Source: Steromphala cineraria (Eukaryota; Mollusca; Gastropoda; Trochida; Trochidae). From it: a stretch of DNA of 64,000 nt. Numbering within the stretch: the first letter of the stretch is position 1; every line of letters starts with the position of its first letter. The DNA lies in the NCBI GenBank assembly GCA_916613615.1, contig OU744720.1, positions 68,836,471 through 68,900,470 of the forward strand, read 5' to 3'. The notes below the pieces were generated by a model. That model saw nothing but the letters and a program-made list of their open reading frames with translations. It made no database searches and was not told the DNA's origin. Positions 1-10,346 of the stretch are shown here, one piece after another. The translations under genes were made by a program, and so were the position numbers.

Positions 1-921
1 GAAGCCAAATCACCACACCTCATCACAACTCCAGTAATATTCCGGGATAACAAAGTGTGGATCTGAAGATGCTAGCTGGTTCATGTATGTATTGTATCGA
101 TTACAAAGTTAATTGTCCTTTGTATAATGCCCCCAGAGAACATACAGTTGTCTACGTTCCCTGTTTTGTTTCAAATTGCTTAAGTTATTTCAAATAATGC
201 AAAAGAACGATCTTACAAATAATATTTATATTAATATTCTGTTCACTGTGGTTTTTAGACAATTACGATTAAAATTAGATCGAAAATAAAACATTTGCCA
301 AATGTAGTGTTATCTCCGTATATTTTCAGGATTAGAAATGTAAGTTGAATGTAAGTAAATGTAAGTGTTTAAACTTGGAAAACCCTTGTTTAGTTTGCAA
401 AGATGCGTGTTTGTAATTGTCTTCATTATTTCTCCATCTCACTGTTGCTTTGTGGAAATAAAATAAAATCTTTTCAATCGGGTGTTGAATAATGCAGTCC
501 TCTGTATGCATAATCACCATGTAGTATAAAACATGTTTCAATGTCTTTTCTACAATATTGTGACCAAACTTCAATTTCAAAATCACAAGGACCAAAAATA
601 CAAATTAACTGTCTATTGTAAGTTTAGTTTATACACCATATATCCTTAAAAAATAGAAAGTATGGTGTAATATTTATACGGACATTATGCATCTTGTGCA
701 GTATTGCTGCAATTGACACAACAAAAGTGCGCAAAAGTTTCATTTAACATGGTACACGCTTCACTCAGTATATTAGTATCCCGCATTTTAAGATAAGTGC
801 GATATTTATATGGATTATTTTCATCATTTCTGTTTAAGAATGACTAGAATAGCATTGTAAAATTATCATAAAAATAGAGTCATTGGCTCTGTGGATCTTT
901 AGGCTTCATATTTAAATTTGC
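1..921. other. AT-rich stretch without recognisable features
   Basis: I see no gene, RNA or clear repeat here. The longest open frame (332-595, minus strand) has no recognisable motif and its composition is that of random AT-rich DNA. Confidence 0.5.
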
Positions 922-925
922 TTAA

Positions 926-1281
926 AGGGGCAGTAGCACGTTTTTAGGGGGAATATAAGGTGATGTCAGGAAAATTAAAATAAATGGTTCCAAATGAAAG
1001 ACAATGTATTTAAACTAAATGGAGCAGTAATAATTCAAATATATAACGTAAGGTTCAGCCATGCGATTCCTTTTTCTTACAAAAATGAATTAAAGGTGTT
1101 CACACAACAATGGCCGCCAATGGATTTTATGTAAATCCTCATACTTTGTCCTCTGATTATGGTTGATTGGCTTGTGTAATGTGATTGTTGACACTGTCAA
1201 TATAATTCAGTAGGCATTTACTTACCATTATAAGTGCAATTTTTAAAATATAAAATTATCAAAAAACGTGCTACTGCCCCT
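926..1281 (+). mobile_element. TTAA-flanked MITE, copy 1 (reference copy)
   Basis: A 356-bp element starts AGGGGCAGTAGCACG and ends with the reverse complement CGTGCTACTGCCCCT. It is flanked on both sides by TTAA (922-925 and 1282-1285). It has no coding capacity. Four other copies in the window (3359, 24820, 25440 and 54170) share the internal sequence, so it is a genuine dispersed family and not a chance palindrome. TTAA duplication is usual for piggyBac-type, Kolobok and some Sola elements. A TA duplication (Tc1/mariner type) with a slightly longer repeat would also fit, so the superfamily is not resolved. Confidence 0.85.
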
Positions 1282-1285
1282 TTAA

Positions 1286-2174
1286 GGCTGAGGCCATTTT
1301 GGTTCCTCGGTAGCAGGAGTCACAGGATCAAGTACATAAATCATAATCCTAACTGGTCAACGACTATGTACACATGGTTTCAGCTGTCTCGGCCTCATGC
1401 TTTTTTTCAGTGGAAGATGAAAATAGATCAGTAGGGAGTAACACGTTTTCATATTTGTCATCTACATACAATCATTACTATCAACAATTATAATTTTGAA
1501 GCTGAATGTAATCCATGTCCAATTATGACTTGAGTCAACAACATTTTTGGCATCGACTTTAGGAAATTTTAAGCCGGAAAGCTTGAACAGAGACAACAAA
1601 GACATTGGCCTTTCAAAGTGATTAATTCACCGATACTTGAACCAAGGACAGAAGGCGCTAATGATGAAACCTCAGCAAATCTTAACAAGAGGACATACTT
1701 TGTTTCCATTAGTCTAAGTGACGCCAGAAGATTAATGAGTGTTCGTTACATGTCCTGGGGAATCACTGAACATCAATAGAATTTTTATCTGTTTTATCTA
1801 AAATTGTGGATATTCATTAGGAAATATTAAATATTGTTCACTCTACATGCAGTTATCACATCCTTTTAAATGTAAAAAGTGCAGGGGTCTACCGGTACAA
1901 ATTCTAATACAGATTTGGCTAACTAACGTCCATTAAGACCATATATTATCACTGAACATATGAATTATACACATACATTAGACACAGTTCAACACAGATG
2001 GACAATAGTATTCAAACACGATTGTAACACCTTGTCAACTATATCTCACACTCTCTTTCTATTCTTTTCCCGCTCACTTTTTGTCCTTATTTTGCATCAT
2101 TCACAAAACGTACTTACATTTTGGCCAATGATGCATTGATTTGAAAAGGTATTACGTTGAGTGTAATTTAAGTC
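1286..2174. other. AT-rich stretch without recognisable features
   Basis: Nothing supportable as a gene or mobile element was seen between the MITE and the hairpin element. Confidence 0.45.
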
Positions 2175-2280
2175 GGTTAATATCCTCGGAACTCTCCATT
2201 CCTAAAAAATAAAGAGCCTCGGGCCCTGGGGTCCTCGGCTCCATTATTTTCAGGAATGGAGAGTTACTCGGACATTAACC
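2175..2280. mobile_element. Long hairpin (foldback) element A
   Basis: This is a 106-bp near-palindrome. The left arm runs GGTTAATATCC, ACTCTCCATTCCT, then AAGAGCC; the right arm is its reverse complement ending GGACATTAACC. The arms are about 48 bp long with only a few mismatches and meet at a GC-rich apex (CTCGGGCCCTGGGGTCCTCGG) that is itself partly self-complementary. I cannot see a clear target duplication. It resembles the hairpins at 23819 and 40231 in architecture but not in sequence. Confidence 0.75.
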
Positions 2281-3354
2281 TATACGTAAGAAGTCGTATG
2301 TCACATAGCAAAACATGTCAATTGCGGCTGTCCAAAACGCCCTTGCACCATGTGGTCCTAGCTGCAAGTGATTGAGCAGAATATGTACCTTTAAAATCAG
2401 TGTGAAAACATAGCATAGGTGAGACCTGCTGACTGTATGATAACACCATACCATAGCACCACAAGGTTGGAACACGAGGAAGCTGCAGGTCCGGATTAGC
2501 TTACCACAGGTTGTCAAACAATGTTTATGTCCACCATGTGGCTCAAAATCTTAACCACAAAGCTTTTCTAACTACTGTTACTAAAAACAATTGACAGTCC
2601 TTGTCTCAATTATATACAGATTGTTTAATCCAATAATTCCAATGTTCATCTTCCACCTGTCGAGCAGTCAAGAGATTATCGGTGCTGCACGGCGTGTTCG
2701 AGAAGTGTGTTTAATCGTTCATTCATATGATATTAGATCCTACAAAATGAACCCGGGGTCGCTTGGCTTTTTTTGTTTGTAATGAATGTAAAACAATAAT
2801 GAAAGAAAGTCAAATAGTAAATGTTAAATACATGTAGTCACAATCAGTTATAGCTATCAAAGATTATGTCATAAACTTGTTTGAAATACATAAACTCTTT
2901 ATACTTGTCCTCCTTGTGTTCTTAATCTAAATTGCACTCTTTACATCAAAGTATACTGGATTCCTCGACAAAAAGCATTTAACAAACTAACGTAAATGGA
3001 ATTGTTACACTTTGAATGTAAACGGACACCTGTGCATTCTTCTTTTTAATTGTGTACGCATATTAAAACAATCAGATAAATTGAAGAAAATGTGCCAATT
3101 TCAGAAATTACAGAATTGAATGTAAATTTGTTATACATATTATGTCTATAAATGTTAGTAGTGGAACATTCCTGGTCGTTGTTTGCATCAGAAACATATA
3201 TTTGAATAATAATCTGAACATATATGTTAATATAATTATGAATATCAACGCGTGTGATAGAAATTGTCACCAGTTTTTAAAAATGTATAATATATTCAAA
3301 TTGCTGTCATCACTACAAAGAATAACAAAGAACGGATCTTACAATTAAATGTCT
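2281..3354. other. AT-rich stretch without recognisable features
   Basis: No gene or repeat recognised. The short frames on both strands around 3046-3348 overlap in antisense and show no motif. Confidence 0.45.
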
Positions 3355-3358
3355 TCAA

Positions 3359-3714
3359 AGGGGCAGTAGCACGTTTTTAGGGGGAATATATAGTGATGTT
3401 AGGAAAATGAAAATTAATGGTTCCCATTGAAAGACAATGTATTAAAACTAAATGGAGCAGTAATAATTCAAATATACAACATAAAGTTTAGCCATGATAT
3501 TCCTTTTTCTTAGACAAAATGAATTAAAGGTGTTCCCACAAAAAGGCCGCCAGTGGATTTTATGTTAATCTTCCTACTTTTTTCTTCTGACTATGGATGA
3601 TTGGTTTGTGTAATGATATTTTTGTCACTGTCAAAATAATTTAGCACTTACTTACAATTATCAGCGAAAAAAATAAAATATAAAATTATAAATAAAAAAC
3701 GTGCTACTGCCCCT
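3359..3714 (+). mobile_element. TTAA-flanked MITE, copy 2
   Basis: This is a full-length copy with both terminal repeats (AGGGGCAGTAGCACG and its complement), in the same orientation as the copy at 926. The right flank is TTAA (3715-3718). The left flank is TCAA, one substitution away from TTAA. Small internal differences from copy 1 show independent ageing. Confidence 0.85.
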
Positions 3715-3718
3715 TTAA

Positions 3719-5250
3719 TGTTTTGTACACTCTTGCTTTTAGATAATTGCGATTATATCTAGATGACAATTAAAACGTAAACATCATTTCATTATTTGTT
3801 CTTAAAAAATCGCATAGCTCAATCATGGTCATTGTATTGATTAAAAAAAAGGATTTCTATTTAAGCAATCATCTCTTCTATGTATAAGTACGAAATACTA
3901 CAGTGCCTTTAACGAATTTCCAAAGGTTATCAGGTGACGTATAAATAAAATTATTTCTTAGGAAAGGTTCAATGATGTTTTTTTGTATATTTCAAAGAGT
4001 TCGTCTCAAAAGTATTCCATAATACTTATGGTTTTTTTTATCACATTTGGACGAATGCGAATTTGACTGTAGAACGTTATTTACTTTTCTTTTTTATCTT
4101 AGAAATCTCTTTTCGGAAATGTTCTTTTTTAAACAATCTAATCTTTGCCAATTACATTTACATTTTGACAGCAAATTTTGTCCTTGGTGCAAACTAATCA
4201 ATATGTAGCATGTCTGGTGAATTGCTAGGGTTCTCCTTACATGTACACCCAGTCTGCCATAGACAAGCTCAACTTATAACGGGGAATTCATATGTATAAA
4301 TCATTATAAACCAATTTGAAAACATACCGACTTATACAAAATCTTGCATCAAATCACGTTAATAATGACAAACTAGCTATAAGACACTTTTAGAATTCAA
4401 CATATATAGATATAGCATGAATGTCTACGCCTACTTCAACTGACATTTTTGGTGTATTATTCAACATCCCCTAGACATCGTAGGCAGCAATACAATATAT
4501 AGTAGAAGCAGTCAGATATAGCCCGAGACGTGGCATCAATCTTTTTGCATTTAATGAGCACTTTGCGTGGCTCACCTCTGTAGGGAATAACAACAGTTTA
4601 GGTGAAACTTATTACAGGCTACAACGGTGTCACATTTTCTGATTTAAAAGAAATTCTATTGGTGTATATTGCTTCAGTCGCTTATATCTGTCAATATATC
4701 TTTGTTATTAGTGTGATAATTCTCAACTATTAATTTGTACCATTTCCATTGAGTATAATGGCGATGCATAAGCAAACTGGAACATGATAATAGATGATAA
4801 TAGTTAATTACTGTAAGTTTAACCATATTTTTCCGGTTTACTTAATTAAAATTTCTGTTCAATTAATTTTGCATTATGAATTATTTCATCAAGAGAAGGA
4901 CACATCCCATATATACATAAGAAAATGAAACCTAGTATATATGAAAGGTATTTCTATTCAAATGTTGTGTCTAATTATTTAAGGAACGTTCCTACGAAGT
5001 GGACAATATTTATAAGTCATCTGTTCTGTATTAGGTTTCCCATCTAAAATAAATTTTAGAATTTTAATTTATTGATTATCACAAACTTATACCATTTGTT
5101 ATTTCATCATACATATGGTAGGATCCAACCACAATGTTTATAGCGCACCATAAAATTCATGCTTATCCTGACTTACCCCCAACTATGTTATGTAATAGGA
5201 CATATATTTTACAAGGATCCGATCATTTACACACAACATGAAAAAGGGAG
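3719..5250. other. AT-rich stretch without recognisable features
   Basis: No gene, RNA or recognisable mobile element was seen. Short runs of A or T and the motif TATATA are frequent, as expected from base composition. Confidence 0.4.
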
Positions 5251-5254
5251 TTCA

Positions 5255-5780
5255 CAGAGCATTTGTTTTCATTTCCCTCTGCTCCAGCTAAATAACCAAG
5301 ACGCAGACCAACGCTTGATTGAAGACTACATGTGTTGTATATAAATGTATGCTGTCAAGTTCAGCATCCATATTTGAGCCCAGAGCATGCTGTGTTATGT
5401 AATATTCCATTCTCTCCCCACAGAGGCAGATCAAGCCAAGACGAATGGGAGATGCCTGATTGGAGGCTATAACAGTTAGTTGTGCAATTAGCGACGTTGT
5501 TCTTAAATCACATTTTCGCTACTGAATCATGGCAAAGGCATTGTGATATAAACCACCCTTTCCATGCGAGAAGCGTTCAACTTGTCATTTGATAAAAGAA
5601 ATTCAAATGGATTGTGGTGCAAATTTTGTCCGCTAGGGAAAACAGCCGGAACCATGGGTTTCGAGGTAATAGAACAGAGGCTGTATCAACAATTCATGAC
5701 TTGATCTGCCTCTGTGTGGAGAGAATGGTAATATTCTTGACGATCAATGTTTTACTTAAGAACCACCACATGTTTATATA
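5255..5780 (+). repeat. Old diverged copy of dispersed segments F and G'
   Basis: Within 5255-5500 there are two diverged matches to the F segment found at 27780 and 44745 (shared words such as CCTGATTGGA and GTGCAATCAGC-like strings). The adjoining 5600-5780 resembles 57130-57300, with the shared order ...TTTTGTCCGCTA/TTTTGCCGCTA..., GCCGGAACC, CAGAGG and GAGGAGAGAATG-like words. This suggests that the arrangement F then G' is ancestral and that pieces of it were kept or lost in the younger copies. The match is by eye and gapped; the boundaries are approximate. Confidence 0.45.
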
Positions 5781-5799
5781 TGGTTATATTTTTATGTTA

Positions 5800-8700
5800 C
5801 CATAGCAATACACTAAGCTATTGCAAGCCATTTGTTGCAGGGAATGTGGTATACATAGATATTACATAACGAGTGAGTGTTGAATATCGAAAAAAGAGTG
5901 AATAGATCAAAACTTTAAAAATATTGAGTTGAAATATTTTCAATATTCAACACAAGATTGTGATCTATTTATTACATACAATAGGGAATGTCTGTTTCTT
6001 TAAAACAACGCTCAAACCATGCGTGACATAATGATACACTGGTGAGGCACCTCTGTGTTCGCAATAACAAAAACATAGTCCCGTTTTCTGTTAGCATCGT
6101 CTTCATCTCTAAATAAAATCCTACAGAATTTCCCAAAACAACGACATTAGCAAATATTCGAACAATATCCACTCTGATTATGTCATGCTTATGTAACTGT
6201 ATTAAACAATTGCTTGAATGAAAATTTAAAAAAACAATTTGAACAATAACATAAGACGCTGTTGTCGGTACTGTAGAGAGTTCGTCAAGCTTGATGACAG
6301 TGCCGTGGATTTTTCACTACGGTTCAACCTTCCTTGCCAAACGACTCGACGAATGCTGATAGTTCAGTGCTTTGCTTGATAATGTAAAGCGGTTGTGATA
6401 TTATTACTAACATTGTTTAGAAACACATCCGTTTCTGAACTCTCGGTTTTCGCTCAAACTTTCAAATTTCCGTGTTGACAAAACACGTCCGTTGAATAGA
6501 GAAGGGAGATAACTCTTTCCAAACTAAATTTAGCAAGAGATAATGTATAATACTCTGTGATGTAAAGCCGAGATCGGAATGCGAATATTAGTTTCATAAT
6601 TCTGCACAGATATCCTTGATGTGATGCAATTATATATCGAGGGAAAATACGAGCATTGATATAAAATATGGTGAATTTAAAATTTGAAGCGGCGGGCGGT
6701 TCGTTTGCACCCGAACAGCTGATTGCAAAATTATTACGACATTATGACGTCACTATCGTTGAATAACCTGTTTTGGTTACACAACACTCGTTGAATAACT
6801 TTCAACTGGTTACACAACACTTGTTTCAAATTACCAAAATTATACTCTAATCGATTTTGAAAAGTAAATATTAAAATCTTCACTATGGCAAAACTCGCTG
6901 ATAAAGAAGACACAAGACTATGATGATATTAGTTTCCAGGTGACGTACCTAAGAAACACAATCGGGTTTCATATGGTAATTGGATGTTACAGCTTAAAAC
7001 CTAATTCAAAATGTTGATACTTTTCCTATTTTTTCCTTTTTCTGATTTCTTACTTTCTCCTTTTTAACCAACCTATTAAACGACACGGATTATTTTTTTT
7101 GCAGCAGTCCATTGTTAAAAGGATATACTGATCGAGTCTTTTAGGATTAAAAACAGCATTTCATTTGTTGAAAATAAACAACGCATATAATCATGGAGAC
7201 CCAGCTGTCAGCAAAACATGGCATATATCGTGATGGTTTTCAGGGCATTTTATGGGTTTCACGGAAACAAGTACGCAAAAGTAGCAAAGAGAATATGAGA
7301 TAATATGTCTGTCGATCGACAAAGATCAATGACTTCTAGGTTGCTATTGATTATAAGAGAGCTGATAGTGAATGATAACTCAATGAATGCAGATATGAAT
7401 TCCCCGATGTAGCAGGATGATGTTTGGCGTACACCTGGTAAAGCAAAAACGTTACAAGTATATTTGTAGAAATCAGGATCAGTAGAGAGAAGAATGAACA
7501 GAAATGTCAGAAGATCAACTTTATGTGTAATGCCACTGGTTGGAGTTATCATCCAGATGATCGGAACTGGTTCAAGAATGGTGATAAACCTTCAATATAG
7601 AAATTAAAATTCATACAAAAACGTGCTTCTTTGGCTACAGGACAATTATTAGTATTCTGGAGATCGAGAATGAGGGCGTGTATATATGTACTTGAAATGT
7701 ATAAATTGTTCGAAAATGACATGGTAAAAAATGAGTGATATGGAGTGTTATCTAAAGCTCTGTTCGAGTTTGTCCAGAACAATAATGTAGAAAATTGAAT
7801 ATACTTATTTCATTGACATCACTGAAATCACAATCTACAGACAGAGAAAAATTCCATATTTTTGTGTAACTTTCATTTTTTAAAAAGAAGTCATCATGCA
7901 ATGCAACAGAAGGTGTCAGGCAATGCAACGGCTATGAACACTTTTGTCATGATCTTCAGGTACAGATCGAGAGACGTGAATAATGATCCTGTTCTTCGAT
8001 GAGTCTTGCCAATTCCTACATGTATATGACCAAAAATGACGTTTTGTGATAGGAGCCGTGTGACATTAGCAATACACTAAATATTTGTCTAAGCAATATT
8101 CAAAATTCTAATGCCAAGAACACGAGCATGTTTTAATGTTTTTATTGGTGTCATTTTGCATTCCTGTTGTATCAATCAACATGAATAGAATACTTACTTG
8201 TCGCACGTTTTGAATGTTCATTATGAAATATCAACCATTTTACTTTCAAAATACATTAAGCACCTTATATATTTACAGCTTTAAATATATGCAACTATGC
8301 TTTAGGTGTACTGTTGCAAAAAGTTAAAATTCCTAATATAGATGTTGCTCAATAGCAACCGTTAAGACCAAACATTATCGCTAAACTTAGTTCCACTCTC
8401 GAACACAGTTCATTATTTTGGAAATACATGCACTTAAAAAAGGTCAATGAAAGTATTAAACAAGATTTTAGCACATTTCTAAGTATATAAGTCATTGCCA
8501 GAATAAAGTAACTAAAGAAAATGGCTGTCACAAGGCGAATTCAAAAATAGAACAGAAAAATCCTATATTCGTTTGTATTTTGCATACAGAATCCACGCTG
8601 TTTAAAAAGGTTATAAAGAAAAATGATAAATGAAAGTGCATATATATGAAAGCAGAGTTGACAACTTCACTTCATGGCCTTGACATTTTACTCCTTGCCC

Positions 8701-9932
8701 TAAATTTCAACTTTTAAAATCATGTGAAGAAGTTTGATATCTCGAAGTCTTATTTGATAATTAAATTCCCTCAGGTATTGATTAAAATAATCTTTTTCAT
8801 CGACCTAATGGCTGTCTATGGTTTCATATGTATATTAACCGCCAACACATTCAACGACGGAATGCAGAATTTATTTTTTGATATACCGAAGGCTACACCT
8901 GAAGACGTTATTGTAGAATGATATTTCTGTCTCGGCCTCTGTCTGTCAGTCACCATATTTCCATCTCTCTCTCTTCTGATTATAATACTTTTTTATACAA
9001 CGACAGCATATCACATATCATATAATGCTAAGAGAGTGCTTAGATTATGGATAGTGTTGTATTGATTAGATGTCATCGTTTTGAAAACAGATTCAGCTTG
9101 ATCCATTTAAACGACCATTGCTGATCCGAATAGTCTATTAAATAAACCACTTCTTCAGAGACAAGTACCCTAGAGGAGTGTGGTTTTATGTCGTTATGTA
9201 GCATTTAACTAGATTAAGTCTGGTGCTTAGAAAGGCCTGTAGGTTTAATCTGTCCCAGACATGTGACTGCCATATATTCTTTGTATTGAACGCCTACGGC
9301 AAACGACACGTTTGTTAACAGACATTAATGACCTAATGCCGTTCATTGTCATTACTTCCTCTCCTCCTTACACAGTAGCTAAAATCATGTCATTTGATAG
9401 TAGCGTTTGTTTTACTTGGAAACTACTCAGCGAATGATAAACACTTTTTTTCAATTGAATGTATGCTTGTTGGCCTATTCAATTATTCAGTCGCCATATG
9501 ACGCAATCCTCTTGCAATAAAACTACCCTGGGCACAGTCAAAGAAGCTTTTCTTTCATTTGCCCTAAGCAAACAGAAAAGCCTTTGGCTTTTTTAAGTGT
9601 AAACTATTAAAACAGCGTCGCTGTTTCCATTGGATCGACTGCATTGAATCACCTCCATTTCTAGCCTGGAAAGTCCATAGCCCTTGACCAATCGTTTTTC
9701 TATCAGTGTGGAATAAACATATCATGAAACCCGTTCAAACCAAGTTGACCTGCCACTTATTTCATTGTAACAAAAGGATATATGTAGATAAGCTTGTGGG
9801 TTAAATGCCCAAATCAGGAACAACTGGATGTCAATTTAAATCATTTTCCACGTAAATTTGTGTAATGAATATTGAGTGACAGGGGGCCAAATAAAAGTAT
9901 ACAAATGTCATCTTTGTCTTGTAATATGTCTC
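5800..9932. other. AT-rich stretch with one small tandem repeat, no gene recognised
   Basis: At 6757-6830 a ~34-bp unit occurs twice in tandem (CGTTGAATAAC...GGTTACACAACACT), next to a GC-rich patch (6690-6715) and the palindrome TGACGTCA near 6745. Two adjoining minus-strand frames at 7259-7782 have no recognisable family signature. The remainder holds nothing I can name. Confidence 0.45.
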
Positions 9933-9935
9933 TTA

Positions 9936-10343
9936 AGCCCCGTTTATATGTGCGGTTACCCCCGGGGGTAAAGGCAATTTTTTGCCCCAGGGGGGTAAAT
10001 TTCGTCATGTAAACGCAATTTTTAAGAGGGGTATACTTACCCCCGGGGGCAAAGTGCGAAATATTTACCCCTGGTCTGGAGGTAGGGCAAATCAGATACC
10101 CTCGGGGGTATAAATACCCCTGGGGGCAAACCTGTCATGTAAACACTTTACTTTGTATACCCCAGGGGGCAAAACTGAATATCCTTATAAAAGTCAAGAT
10201 ATGAAGAGAAAATAATGCCCCTTGGTATTGCAATTTCAATTCATATAAACGCAATGCAATATTTGACTTTTGCCCCTGGGGGCAAATTTACCCCCGGGGG
10301 TATAATACCCCCAGGGGTAAATGTGCGGCATGTAAACCCAGCT
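9936..10343. mobile_element. GC-rich palindrome-filled MITE, possibly PIF/Harbinger-like
   Basis: A 408-bp island of high GC in an AT-rich background. It starts AGCCCCGTTTATATGTGCGG and ends in the imperfect reverse complement (CCGCA...ATGTAAACCCAGCT). It is flanked by TTA at 9933-9935 and 10344-10346, a 3-bp duplication typical of PIF/Harbinger elements. Inside, the words TACCCCCGGGGGTA, GCCCCAGGGGGGTA and TGCCCCTGGGGGCA recur about ten times, each self-palindromic, spaced by AT-rich links that repeat the terminal string ATGTAAAC. There is no ORF. Superfamily assignment rests only on the duplication length. Confidence 0.75.
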
Positions 10344-10346
10344 TTA

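Noticed and set aside
5865..5960. Possible fourth foldback (GTGTTGAATAT...ATATTCAACAC)
   Set aside because: Only ~13 bp pair well and the neighbouring shared words are not in mirror order, so the palindrome is weak.
7259..7782. Two adjoining minus-strand ORFs (97 and 77 codons) that might be a decayed gene
   Set aside because: No recognisable motif, no paralogue in the window, and a composition like random AT-rich translation. The frames differ and only touch at a start/stop overlap.
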